NCBI GenBank assembly: GCA_964655355.1
Contig: CAZZMD010000015.1
Coordinates: 17,998 to 81,997, forward strand
Origin: CALGDE01 sp964655355
Lineage (GTDB): Bacteria > Cyanobacteriota > Cyanobacteriia > CACIAM-69d
Direction: 5' to 3'
Length of the DNA: 64,000 bases
The number at the start of each line of letters is the position of its first letter. Within the stretch, counting starts at the first letter, position 1. Below the pieces are notes generated by a model that did no database searches, was not told where the DNA came from, and saw nothing but the letters and a program-made list of their open reading frames with translations. A program made the translations under genes and the position numbers. Below, piece by piece: positions 18,747-27,757 of the stretch.

Positions 18747-19271
18747 ATGACGGCTAAGTCAATGACAACGACCAATATTGAAGCGGCAGCGGCGGCGATC
18801 GCCCCGTCGACTTCGGTACCGACGACCCTTTTTGTCTGTACCACCTGCGCGTCAACCTGGGCCAATGGGCAACGGGTGGGCGTGAGCGGCGGCGAGCGTT
18901 TTTATGCAGCGCTCCAGCAAAAGTACGACCAATTGCCGGAGGAGCAGCGGCGATCGCTGAAGCTGGAACCGACGGCTTGTATGAGCGCCTGTAGCCATGC
19001 CTGCGCGGTCAGCTACTCGGCTCCTGGTAAATATCAGTATCTGTTTGGGGATTTGCCCTACGAGGGAGACGGCGTAGATGCCGCCTGCGATGGGGTATTC
19101 GAGTGCGCTGCCCTGTATAGCTCCAAAGCCGACGGAATGATGGGTTGGAGCGATCGCCCGGACGGGATGAAGAAAGGCGTGATTGCCCGAGTGCCCCCCG
19201 TGCCCCAAGACCTGCTGCAAACCCTGCGCCAGGGGACTTCCCCCAATCCCTCAAATACCGAAGATCGCTAA
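18747..19271 (+). CDS. DUF1636 ferredoxin-like metal-binding protein under B12 riboswitch control
   Basis: The 174-residue protein belongs to the DUF1636 family, thioredoxin-fold ferredoxin-like proteins. Cysteines lie in VCTTCAS (about 31-36) and in MSACSHAC (about 74-81), consistent with a 2Fe-2S or other metal site. A low-complexity Ala-rich N-terminus precedes the fold. An ATG at 18762 is an alternative start. It is the first gene after the cobalamin riboswitch and is followed by a 34-residue membrane peptide and CobW. Family members are often found beside cobalamin or cobalt genes; the actual reaction is unknown. Confidence 0.88.
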   Translation: MTAKSMTTTNIEAAAAAIAPSTSVPTTLFVCTTCASTWANGQRVGVSGGERFYAALQQKYDQLPEEQRRSLKLEPTACMSACSHACAVSYSAPGKYQYLFGDLPYEGDGVDAACDGVFECAALYSSKADGMMGWSDRPDGMKKGVIARVPPVPQDLLQTLRQGTSPNPSNTEDR

Positions 19272-19279
19272 ATCGACCA

Positions 19280-19384
19280 ATGAACGTAACGAAAGCATTG
19301 GCCCAGCGATCGCGGGTGACCTTTGGGGCGGGCATCGCCCTGGGTATGGCCACCTGGTCCCTAGCATCCGCCGTCCTCGGCTAA
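19280..19384 (+). CDS. 34-residue single-helix membrane peptide in the B12-regulated unit
   Basis: The ORF starts at ATG 19280, eight bases after the DUF1636 stop. It encodes a basic N-terminus (VTKALAQRSRV), one hydrophobic helix (FGAGIALGMATWSLASAVLG) and a stop. Its position in a cobalamin-riboswitch unit suggests a CbtB-like cobalt-transport helper, but it is shorter than CbtB and lacks the C-terminal histidines. It may be a real small protein or chance. Composition and placement favour a gene. Confidence 0.55.
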   Translation: MNVTKALAQRSRVTFGAGIALGMATWSLASAVLG

Positions 19385-19464
19385 TTCTTACGCCTGAATC
19401 ATGGCGTACTAAATCATTGCGTTCGGCTTCTCTTCAACGCCTGTTCCATACCAAGCTTCTAACC

Positions 19465-20505
19465 ATGCATAAAATTCCTGTAACCGTCGTCACCGGTTTC
19501 CTCGGTGCCGGCAAGACCACTTTGGTGCGTAATCTGCTGAAAAATAACCAGGGTCGGCGCATTGCGGTCCTGGTCAACGAATTCGGCGAGGTCGGCATCG
19601 ATGGCGAACTACTGCGATCGTGCCAGGTGTGCGATAAGGACGAGGGTCCCGCGTCCACCGACAGCAATATTTTGGAGCTGGCCAACGGCTGTCTCTGCTG
19701 CACGGTCCAGGAGGAGTTTTTGCCCACCATGCAAGAACTGCTAAAGCGGCGCGATCGCCTGGATTGCATTGTTGTAGAAACTTCAGGGCTCGCCCTGCCT
19801 AAGCCGCTGGTACAGGCGTTCCGCTGGCCAGAAATTCGCACCGGGGCCACCGTAGATGGCGTCGTCACGGTCGTTGATTGTGAAGCCTTGGCAGCCGGGC
19901 AAGTGGTCGGGGATATTGACGCCCTGATGGCCCAGCGGGACGAGGATCCCAATTTGGAGCACGAGACCCCCATCGAAGAATTATTCGAGGATCAGCTCGG
20001 CTGTGCCGATATGGTGCTGTTGACGAAGGTGGATCAGGTGCAGGCGGGCGATCGCGATCGCGTCCTGGGCTGGCTGCAAAACGAAGTTCCCAAAGGCGTC
20101 AAAATCGTGCCCTGTGAGCAAGGTCAGATCGCGCCAGAAGTATTGTTGGGATTCAATGCGGCGGTGGAGGATGACTTAGACAATCGCCACAGCCACCACG
20201 ACCACGAAGAAGAGCACGACCATGACGACCACATTACGGCGGTGGATATTGAGCTAGATCCTGTGGCCGACCCTAAGGCGCTGGTGACAAAATTGCAGCG
20301 GCTGGTGGAAGAGTGGGAAATTTATCGCATCAAAGGATTTGTCGATGTGGCGGACAAACCCATGCGGCTCGTGTTGCAGGGGGTCGGCAACCGATTTGAT
20401 ACTTTCTTTGACCGTCCCTGGGCAGCGAACGATACCCGTCGCACCCAACTGGTTATTATTGGTCAAGATCTCAACGCCGATGATATTCGGCAGGCGATCG
20501 CCTAG
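19465..20505 (+). CDS. cobW: CobW-type GTPase metallochaperone
   Basis: COG0523/CobW GTPase, 346 residues from ATG 19465. The sequence shows the P-loop GFLGAGKTT (11-19), the CxCC metal site CLCC (76-79), a GTPase switch region with conserved glutamate (VNEFGEVGID), TKVD (G4), a His/Asp-rich linker with many HDH units (about 232-248) and the CobW C-terminal domain. Such proteins deliver a metal ion using GTP; which metal depends on the context. Here the cobalamin riboswitch points to cobalt. The longer in-frame ORF starting at 19183 overlaps upstream genes and is rejected. Confidence 0.92.
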   Translation: MHKIPVTVVTGFLGAGKTTLVRNLLKNNQGRRIAVLVNEFGEVGIDGELLRSCQVCDKDEGPASTDSNILELANGCLCCTVQEEFLPTMQELLKRRDRLDCIVVETSGLALPKPLVQAFRWPEIRTGATVDGVVTVVDCEALAAGQVVGDIDALMAQRDEDPNLEHETPIEELFEDQLGCADMVLLTKVDQVQAGDRDRVLGWLQNEVPKGVKIVPCEQGQIAPEVLLGFNAAVEDDLDNRHSHHDHEEEHDHDDHITAVDIELDPVADPKALVTKLQRLVEEWEIYRIKGFVDVADKPMRLVLQGVGNRFDTFFDRPWAANDTRRTQLVIIGQDLNADDIRQAIA

Positions 20506-20567
20506 GATCCAGGATCTAAACCCCGGACACCCTAGAACCAGAAAGCAAACCCACATCAAACGAAAGA

Positions 20568-21407
20568 ATGGCAGAGGGACGGTGGCGACAGTGGGGGGAA
20601 ACGGGGCTGACCTATGCCCTGTTGGCGGGCATTGCGATCGCCATGTTGCTGCCGTTGCTATGGCTAGTGGGTACAGCCTTTAAAGCCCCCACCGAAGATA
20701 TTTTTCAATATCCCCCCCGCTTCTTCCCCGAACAGCCCACCTTCGAAAATTTCGTCAAAGCCTGGACCAGCGCACCCTTTGGCAACTACGTCATCAATAG
20801 TTTTGTCGTCTCCAGCCTGACGGTGGCGCTGAACTTACTATCGTCATCCCTGGCAGCCTATCCCCTGTCCCGGCTGAGCTTTCGCGGGCGAGAAATTATT
20901 TTTACGGCGATCGTTGCCACCATCGCCATCCCCTTCCAAATCGTCACCATTCCCCTGTATATCCTGGCGGTCAACCTGGGGCTCCGAAATACCTATCTCG
21001 GGCTAATTTTCCCCGGCGTTGCGTCGGCGTTTGGCATTTTTCTAATGCGCCAAGCGTTCCAGGGCGTGCCCAAAGAACTGGAAGAATCCGCCCGCATCGA
21101 TGGCTGTAGCGAGCTGGGCATCTGGTGGCACATCATGCTGCCCGCCGTGCGCCCCGCCCTCATCACGCTCGCCATTTTTGTCTTTATTGGGGCCTGGAGC
21201 GATTTCCTATGGCCGCTACTCATCCTGGACGAACCGGAAATCTATACCCTGCCCCTCGGCCTATCAAAACTGGCGGGGACGTTCTCCCTAGATTGGCGCT
21301 TAGTGGCAGCAGGATCCGTCATCTCCATCGCCCCCATCCTGGTGGGGTTTGCCTTCCTCCAACGCTATATCGTCCCCAGCGACGCCAGCAGTGGAGTCAA
21401 AGGCTAA
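20568..21407 (+). CDS. Carbohydrate ABC transporter permease (MalG-like), orphan
   Basis: Integral membrane permease, 279 residues, of the binding-protein-dependent transport family. Six hydrophobic segments can be placed (about 15-37, 77-98, 107-130, 140-160, 195-215, 245-265). The EAA loop that contacts the ATPase is present as ELEESARIDGCSELGIWW. MalG-like proteins pair with a second permease, an ATPase and a binding protein; none of these is nearby, so partners must be encoded elsewhere. The substrate is probably a sugar or polyol such as glucosylglycerol; this is inference from family. Confidence 0.9.
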   Translation: MAEGRWRQWGETGLTYALLAGIAIAMLLPLLWLVGTAFKAPTEDIFQYPPRFFPEQPTFENFVKAWTSAPFGNYVINSFVVSSLTVALNLLSSSLAAYPLSRLSFRGREIIFTAIVATIAIPFQIVTIPLYILAVNLGLRNTYLGLIFPGVASAFGIFLMRQAFQGVPKELEESARIDGCSELGIWWHIMLPAVRPALITLAIFVFIGAWSDFLWPLLILDEPEIYTLPLGLSKLAGTFSLDWRLVAAGSVISIAPILVGFAFLQRYIVPSDASSGVKG

Positions 21408-21449
21408 ACCCCATGGGTTATCTCTAGCAACCCGCGACCAGTACCCCGA

Positions 21450-22079
21450 TCAATACAAATAAACCTCTCCGTTCTCTTTGATATTGATGTAGTTCGTATC
21501 GAGCTGAAGGGTCGGCGCAAAATCCATAATCAAATACAGATCCCCTCCCCTCACCAGGGGGCGCACCAACATAAAGCCATTGTCCTGGCGGCCCAAGGAC
21601 AAATTCACGGGTAACTCCAAGCGGGGCAACTCGGCAACGGACCGATCCGGCGCGTCCAATAATCCGGTCAGCAAACTTTCCCCCGTCATCCCCAACACCG
21701 CGTAATCAATTTTGGCGTTGGTGTAATTCACCAGATAAATATTGGCGTCGGGGTTGATACGGATAGCAGGCTCTGGAAATTTATTGGGTCGAGGCAGTCG
21801 GGACACCTCGGACCGGGATGGAATCGGCAGGGGGCCTTTGACCTGGGCCGTAACCTGAGCCATATCGGTCGGGACATCCCCAGAAACCACCTGGGCGATC
21901 GCCGGCGACGACACAACACCACTGCCCCCCATCATCGCCCCCAACATCAGTCCCACGGTTCCCGCACCACGCCATAGCCCCTGACGAGCCCCTATAGATC
22001 CCTTTGCCACTGTCCTATCCTCCGTAACTGAGTCAAACGTAACTGGGTCAAAAACTGGATCGAAATTACTCGATCTCAA
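21450..22079 (-). CDS. Predicted secreted protein of unknown function
   Basis: I do not recognise this protein (209 residues). A basic stretch (SIGARQGLWR) and a hydrophobic segment (TVGLMLGAMMGGSGVVSS) end in PAIAQ, a signal-peptidase site. The mature part has a Pro-rich segment and then a beta-rich domain (NIYLVNYTNAKIDYAVLG ... NYINIKENGEVYLY). The start may instead be the internal GTG encoding VAKGSIG (about 22007). It sits 14 bp downstream of the GTPase stop on the same strand, so co-expression is likely. Confidence 0.72.
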   Translation of the reverse strand: MRSSNFDPVFDPVTFDSVTEDRTVAKGSIGARQGLWRGAGTVGLMLGAMMGGSGVVSSPAIAQVVSGDVPTDMAQVTAQVKGPLPIPSRSEVSRLPRPNKFPEPAIRINPDANIYLVNYTNAKIDYAVLGMTGESLLTGLLDAPDRSVAELPRLELPVNLSLGRQDNGFMLVRPLVRGGDLYLIMDFAPTLQLDTNYINIKENGEVYLY

Positions 22080-22093
22080 TCATTACTCATCTC

Positions 22094-23422
22094 TCACCCA
22101 AAATCCTGATTTTTAAACCGTTCTTGGGCCTCTTCAAAAGCTTTGGCCATCGCGGTTTGGATGGTTTTAGGATCCGGTTTTTTACCCCCCATCAAATCCC
22201 CAAAATACACACAGGCCCCTTCCCCCAACGCCCAGGTATAAGCTGCTGCCCACGATGCCGCGATCGCACTACCAAACCCCGGAATAAATTTTACGAGTTC
22301 CCGCCCAATGGTCTGGGCCACAAATCCCCCGGCGATCGCCCCGGCCACCCCACCCGCCTGGGACGGCGACAGGGTTTGCCCATAGAGTTTGCCCAGTAGG
22401 CCCACCAAAGAAACCTGCAACGTGGTGAGTACCGGCATGGTGGCGAAGGGTAGGGGAACGGCTGCGAGAGTTGCCGCCGCGACCGAGAACGCCAAAATAT
22501 ATCGCCGCGCCGCCCCCTTATACAATCCGCCAATCTGACTCAGGGCATCATCGTCCAAAAGCTGATGAATCGCCGTCGCCTCCGCCGTCGGCAACAATTC
22601 CGCCAACGCATTAATCAACGCCTCCCGACCATAGGTCACCGGCGTATACCCATCCTCCGGCTGAGTAAAGTCCAGGGGCACCACCCGATCCGCCAATCCA
22701 GAAAAATTCTTTTTGATTTCCGCGATCGCCCGATTCAGATCCTCAAACTCCCCAGTTTTTTGACCGGTGGGGGGATAGGGCGGATGATCAGCCGCGCGAT
22801 CGCCATAGACCTCATGGAGACAGGTAATCGCCAACAAACACGGGATCCCCGGCGCAGCCTGACGCACCCGAGCCACAATTTTTTTCAAGCTATCGGTGGC
22901 AAAATCCGTCGCCTTCACCGTCACAATCACAATGCGCGATCGCTGTTTAGCCTGGCCTTTAGTCTGCCCCTTACCCTGCCCCTCATCCTGGGCTAATCCC
23001 AGGGTTAACTCCTGAATTAACGCCCCGTCGGACTCCGCCTCCACCGGATTTCTCGGGCGATCGCCCAGCCCCACCGTATCCGTAAACACTAACCACGGCA
23101 GATCCTCCGACGGATACACATAGCGCTGGGTGTTTTGAGTGTGAGGGCGAAACCCCTGCCCGACGATATCCGCCGCCACCCCCGTCAGCCCACACACAAT
23201 GGAACTCTTCCCCGACTGGGGTTTGCCCACCAACCACACCTCCGTCGTCGGCAACTGCTCCCGCACCGTCGCCAACACCTCCGCCAACTGCTCATCGCTG
23301 ACATTAAAACTATTGACACTATCGCCAACCCACTGGCCCGCCTTGCTCGCCCAATCCTTAGCGATCGCCCCTGCCCGCTCCACCGACCAGCCCGATTTAT
23401 CCTGACCCTGACCCTGACCCAC
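22094..23422 (-). CDS. GTP-binding protein with hydrophobic C-terminal DUF697-like domain
   Basis: A P-loop GTPase, 442 residues, GTG start. GKPQSGKSS (G1, about residues 60-68), TDTVGLG (G3, about 113) and an ITCLHE segment in the usual G4 place are visible. The C-terminal third is hydrophobic and Gly/Ala-rich (AFSVAAATLAAVPLPFATMP; AGGVAGAIAGGFVAQ), resembling DUF697 proteins that associate with membranes. Between G3 and G4 a Gln/Gly/Lys-rich insert (about 139-153) is encoded by near-repetitive DNA. Role unknown; possibly membrane or stress associated. Confidence 0.82.
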   Translation of the reverse strand: MGQGQGQDKSGWSVERAGAIAKDWASKAGQWVGDSVNSFNVSDEQLAEVLATVREQLPTTEVWLVGKPQSGKSSIVCGLTGVAADIVGQGFRPHTQNTQRYVYPSEDLPWLVFTDTVGLGDRPRNPVEAESDGALIQELTLGLAQDEGQGKGQTKGQAKQRSRIVIVTVKATDFATDSLKKIVARVRQAAPGIPCLLAITCLHEVYGDRAADHPPYPPTGQKTGEFEDLNRAIAEIKKNFSGLADRVVPLDFTQPEDGYTPVTYGREALINALAELLPTAEATAIHQLLDDDALSQIGGLYKGAARRYILAFSVAAATLAAVPLPFATMPVLTTLQVSLVGLLGKLYGQTLSPSQAGGVAGAIAGGFVAQTIGRELVKFIPGFGSAIAASWAAAYTWALGEGACVYFGDLMGGKKPDPKTIQTAMAKAFEEAQERFKNQDFG

Positions 23423-23534
23423 GGCGCACTCTCCGAAAAACCAGTACCCTTAACCATTATCGCCTTGCGCATTCCCAGTCCAAGCCCAGATAACCGTAGA
23501 TAGCCACAGATCACCGTAGCCAATAACCCTCCCC

Positions 23535-24554
23535 ATGGCCACCGCGACCCCATCCCCTGCCGCCCCCAGCGCATCGCCAATTCAACTGCCCCCCATGGGT
23601 TGCGGCACCTGGGCCTGGGGCAACCGCCTGCTCTGGAACTATGAACCCGAAATGGACGCGGACCTGCAACAGGTGTTTAATACGTGCGTCAGCAACGGCG
23701 TCACCCTATTCGACACCGGCGACTCCTACGGCACCGGCAAACTCAACGGCCGCAGCGAAAGTCTATTGGGGGAATTCGCTGCCAACTACGGCGGCATCAA
23801 CCGCGATCGCATCTGCCTCGCCACCAAACTCGCCCCCTACCCCTGGCGACTGACCCGCCAATCGATCATCAACGCCGCCACCGCCTCCCGCGATCGCCTG
23901 GGACGACTGGACCTAGCCCAACTCCACTGGTCCACCGCCAACTACGCCCCCTGGCAAGAACCGGCCCTACTGAACGGCCTATGCGATCTGTATGAACAGG
24001 GCATTATTCGCGGGGTTGGCCTGTCCAACTTCGGCCCCAAACGCCTCAAAAAAATTTATCCCATCTTCCGCGATCGCCAAATCCCCATCCTGACGCTGCA
24101 AATCCAATACTCCCTCCTGTCCACCTACCCCGTCACCGAGTTGGGGCTGAAGGAAACCTGCGACGAACTCGGCATCAAAATCATTGCCTATAGCCCCCTC
24201 TGCCTAGGGGTCCTCACCGGCAAATATACGACTCAAAACACAAGCAACACCCCCTCCTATCCCAAGGGACTGCGGCGTTTTCTATTCCGCCAGCTCGTGC
24301 CCAACGCCGAGCCCGTCGTGAATTGCTTAACGGCGATCGCCCAAGACCGGGACAAAACCCCCGCCCAAATCGCCCTCAACTGGTGCATCGCCAAAGGCAC
24401 CATCCCCATCCCCGGCGCCAAAACCCTCAAACAAGCCCAGGACAACCTCGGCGCGATCGGCTGGTCCCTAGACGACGGCGAAGTCAACGCCCTCGACCAA
24501 GCCGCTAGCCGCGTCACCAGCCCCATGGTGCAAAACATCTTCCAGAGCCGCTAA
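23535..24554 (+). CDS. Aldo/keto reductase
   Basis: NADPH-dependent oxidoreductase of the AKR superfamily, 339 residues, TIM barrel. The catalytic tetrad is visible: Asp and Tyr in LFDTGDSYG (D about 58, Y about 63), Lys in LATKLAPYP (about 98), and His in AQLHWST (about 134). The cofactor motif IPIPGAKTLKQAQDN near the C-terminus is typical. It resembles the cyanobacterial/plant AKRs related to pyridoxal reductase, but substrate cannot be decided. It is expressed divergently from the GTPase. Confidence 0.93.
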   Translation: MATATPSPAAPSASPIQLPPMGCGTWAWGNRLLWNYEPEMDADLQQVFNTCVSNGVTLFDTGDSYGTGKLNGRSESLLGEFAANYGGINRDRICLATKLAPYPWRLTRQSIINAATASRDRLGRLDLAQLHWSTANYAPWQEPALLNGLCDLYEQGIIRGVGLSNFGPKRLKKIYPIFRDRQIPILTLQIQYSLLSTYPVTELGLKETCDELGIKIIAYSPLCLGVLTGKYTTQNTSNTPSYPKGLRRFLFRQLVPNAEPVVNCLTAIAQDRDKTPAQIALNWCIAKGTIPIPGAKTLKQAQDNLGAIGWSLDDGEVNALDQAASRVTSPMVQNIFQSR

Positions 24555-24586
24555 TTGGCCGCCCATCTGCCGCCCGTTTAATCCGT

Positions 24587-27505
24587 TTAGGGCAGCGGTT
24601 CCGCAGTCACAACCGGCTCCGCATCCAACCCATCCTCCGCATCCATCAATGTCTCCAAGCTCTGCGGATGGGCAATCCCAAACCCCTGGGCATAATCAAC
24701 CCCAATCCCTCGTAACCGCTCCATAATCTCTGCATTTTCCACGAACTCTGCGATCGTCTCAATCCCCAAAGAATGGGCAATGCGATAACAGCTTTCCACC
24801 ATCGTGCGATCGACCTTATTCGTCAAAATATCCCGCACAAACATCCCATCAATCTTCAAATAATCCACCGGCAACGTGCGTAAATAAGCCAACGAACTCA
24901 TCCCACTTCCAAAATCATCTAGGGCAAACAAACATCCCAACGACTTAATCTCTTCAATAAACTTAGTCGCCTTCTGTAAATTCGCGATCGCGATCGTTTC
25001 CGTCACCTCAAAACAAATCTGACTGGCAGGACTCTCCGGATAATCCAGCACATTTTTCAAGAACTTGCAAAAATTATCATCACTCAGACTCGCCCCAGAC
25101 AAATTAATCGTATAGATACACCCCTCAGAATAGGGTGCCAACAGCTCCCAATATCGTTTCAGAAAATTCACCACCACCCATCGATCCACATCGGGCATCA
25201 AATTGTATCGCTCAGCGGATGGCATAAATTGCCCTGGACTAATCAACTGACCATCCACCCCCACCATGCGAATCAGCACCTCATAAATTTTCGTTGATTG
25301 AGACTCCTTCAAAGGGATAATTTTTTGAGCAAACAAGCAGAATCGATCTTCATCCAAGGCCTGACTGATTCGAAACCACCAGGACTGTTTACCATAGTAA
25401 ACATCCATATCACGGCGGCTCCAGTTATGGATTTCCAACTGATTACGCCCGGATTTTTTCGCCTTATAACAGGTTTCTGAGGCCACATTGATAATATTAC
25501 TAATCCCGTCCCTAGCACCGTCCCAGCAAACAAGTCCAATGCTGGCACTCAACGTAAACGCGCGATCCTGCCACACAAACTTGTCAGCCTTCAAGCCCTG
25601 CTGAAACTGTCTAATCAGGTCAACCGCCTCACTGAGGGAGAAATGGGAAAGCAACACCCCAAACTCCCCTCCCCCCAGCCGAGCAATAATATCAGCCGCC
25701 CGAAAATGCTTTTTAAAGGCTCGCCCCGCATGGGATAGAAATTGATCGCCCGCAACATAGCCAAAAAGACCATTAATTAAATCAAGCTGGTCCAAATCGA
25801 CATAGGCAAAGACATGACTGGTATTCTGCTTAGACTCCTCAGCATTCAAAATATGAAGTCGCGTTTCTAAAGCACGGTGATTTTGAAGTCCTGTCAAAGC
25901 ATCATGGGTCGCCTGCCATGACAGTTCCTGTTCCAGATAGTAAGACTGGGTGATATCCCGAAACACCAATACAATCCCGACCCACTCATGATGGCGATCG
26001 CAAATACCATTCACCGACCCATTCACCACCGACTGTTGTCCCGTTTTAGAGACCAATAAATGTCGCCCACGCCAGACCTCTAACTGGGACTCCTCAAGGT
26101 CTCCTTGAATCAGGGGCGGCCGTCGTTCTTCTGTCGTCAACCCCAATAAGTGCACCACCTGATTTAGGGGTTGATGCCAGGCTTCCTCCTGGGACCATCC
26201 TGTCAACTTTTCGGCAACAACATTGAGGGTTTCGACCCGTCCATCCAGATCAATCGTAATCACCGCATCCCCAATGGATCGTAAGGTCACTTGGGCGAAC
26301 TCTCGCTCCTGGGCGAGGGCATTCTCCACACGATGACGATAGGTTAAATCTTGTCCTAATAGGATGGTGCTATTCTCATCCAATTTAGAGCTGAGCCAGG
26401 CAAAATCAAGTGACTTTCCACTGTCTACCCTCATTTCAAGCTCCACCCAATCACAACTATTATCTTGGAGGAGCTGGAAGAGTTGTTGTTTATAATCCCG
26501 CAGGGATTCTGAAATTAATTGCAGCTGTAGTTCGGAATCGTCAGCGTCGTCCTGGTGAATCCGGAAAGTTTCCCGAAAGAGTCGATTCGCCAAGCTAATT
26601 TTCCCGTTTCGGTCATAGACGGCCAATAGGAGCGGCACATTATCAAAAATTTCCTGGATGATCTTTTCACGGTGCTCCAGTTTCTGTTCACTTTGGCGCA
26701 GGGGGGAAATATCCGCCTCAGAGCCAATCATCAAGAGGGGCTGACCGTCGGAATCCCGGAGGGCTACCCCCCGCCCAATAAACCACCCATACTCACCATT
26801 CCCTAAGCGGCTACGATATTCCATGGAGAAGAAGGACTGTTCGCCGTCTAGGTGCTGATGCAAGGCCTGGAGCACCAGGGAGCGATCGCCGGGATGAATA
26901 CACTGCAGCCAAGCCTGATAACTATCCTCAAGTTGCCCTTCCCCATACCCATGCAAATCCCGCCATCGCTGGGAAAACTTGAACGTCTCTGCGGTAACGT
27001 TCCACTCCCACAGGCCATCGTGACTCCCCCGCAGCGCCAAATCCCAAATCCGACTTTGATTATCGGCATGGAGCTGGATCGCCGAATTGGTCAAGACTTC
27101 GCGGGCCAGCAAGATACTTTTGAGAATGCTACGGCTCCCCACCCCGATGAGATGACTCAAAACCCGTCCAAATCGCATCAAGATCAAAGAACGATAGGCC
27201 GGCATCACCACCGCCACCGCCAACGTGACAATATCCAGCAAGTTCCATGGATTCATCAAAAACTGTTTCGGATCATGGCGACAATGAAACAGTGTTAGAC
27301 ACAGATCCGCGGCGAGTAGGGCGATCGTTGCCCCCAGAACACCATTGAGAGCATTATTCAAGAGCGCTTCGCTGGCGGGATCCGTCGTAACGGAAAAGCT
27401 GAGTAGGGTGAGAATACCGTCGATGACCAGAAATACGGTGATCCAGCTACGCAATGCCCGATGCTTCGTGGAGGCCACTGGCTTTACCTGGAACAGTCGC
27501 TTCAT
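24587..27505 (-). CDS. Membrane PAS-GGDEF-EAL protein with voltage-sensor-like N-terminus
   Basis: A 972-residue c-di-GMP signalling protein. Residues 1-150 hold four hydrophobic segments: S2-like with an acidic residue (LLAADLCLTLF), S3-like WNLLDIVTL, and S4-like with spaced arginines (YRSLILMRFGRVLSHL), so it resembles an ion-channel voltage-sensor module without a pore. Three PAS regions follow (about 150-270, 280-400, 405-525). The GGDEF domain reads GGGEF at 611-615, with the third residue changed, yet keeps an RxxD inhibitory site (FRAAD) just upstream. The EAL domain has EVL (742-744), INLSG, FEVTET, LDDFGSG, YLKID and AEFVE, so phosphodiesterase activity is likely. I infer a c-di-GMP-degrading sensor in which the GGDEF part may act as an allosteric site. 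Confidence 0.9.
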   Translation of the reverse strand: MKRLFQVKPVASTKHRALRSWITVFLVIDGILTLLSFSVTTDPASEALLNNALNGVLGATIALLAADLCLTLFHCRHDPKQFLMNPWNLLDIVTLAVAVVMPAYRSLILMRFGRVLSHLIGVGSRSILKSILLAREVLTNSAIQLHADNQSRIWDLALRGSHDGLWEWNVTAETFKFSQRWRDLHGYGEGQLEDSYQAWLQCIHPGDRSLVLQALHQHLDGEQSFFSMEYRSRLGNGEYGWFIGRGVALRDSDGQPLLMIGSEADISPLRQSEQKLEHREKIIQEIFDNVPLLLAVYDRNGKISLANRLFRETFRIHQDDADDSELQLQLISESLRDYKQQLFQLLQDNSCDWVELEMRVDSGKSLDFAWLSSKLDENSTILLGQDLTYRHRVENALAQEREFAQVTLRSIGDAVITIDLDGRVETLNVVAEKLTGWSQEEAWHQPLNQVVHLLGLTTEERRPPLIQGDLEESQLEVWRGRHLLVSKTGQQSVVNGSVNGICDRHHEWVGIVLVFRDITQSYYLEQELSWQATHDALTGLQNHRALETRLHILNAEESKQNTSHVFAYVDLDQLDLINGLFGYVAGDQFLSHAGRAFKKHFRAADIIARLGGGEFGVLLSHFSLSEAVDLIRQFQQGLKADKFVWQDRAFTLSASIGLVCWDGARDGISNIINVASETCYKAKKSGRNQLEIHNWSRRDMDVYYGKQSWWFRISQALDEDRFCLFAQKIIPLKESQSTKIYEVLIRMVGVDGQLISPGQFMPSAERYNLMPDVDRWVVVNFLKRYWELLAPYSEGCIYTINLSGASLSDDNFCKFLKNVLDYPESPASQICFEVTETIAIANLQKATKFIEEIKSLGCLFALDDFGSGMSSLAYLRTLPVDYLKIDGMFVRDILTNKVDRTMVESCYRIAHSLGIETIAEFVENAEIMERLRGIGVDYAQGFGIAHPQSLETLMDAEDGLDAEPVVTAEPLP

Positions 27506-27757
27506 GGGAGAGGATGCCGGGGGGCTGTTTAGGGATGGAACAGGGGTAAGTGGTCGGTTTTCCCCGCACCAGTTGGGCTAGGTGTGACCTTACGACCCTA
27601 ACAAAGGGGGATGGGCGGGCAGAAACGCGGACAGACAAAGCGGACGGACGACGAGGAGCGGGAAAAGCTGGAGCTAGCGGGACTATCGCATTGAGCCGGT
27701 CAACCACCTTACCAACGTCCCCCTAAATATGCGTGGCGACTTGGGGACGATCGCGGG

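Noticed and set aside
19183..19464. N-terminal extension of cobW
   Set aside because: It overlaps the DUF1636 gene and the 34-residue ORF; the CobW start MHKIPVTVVTGFLGAGKTT fits the family.
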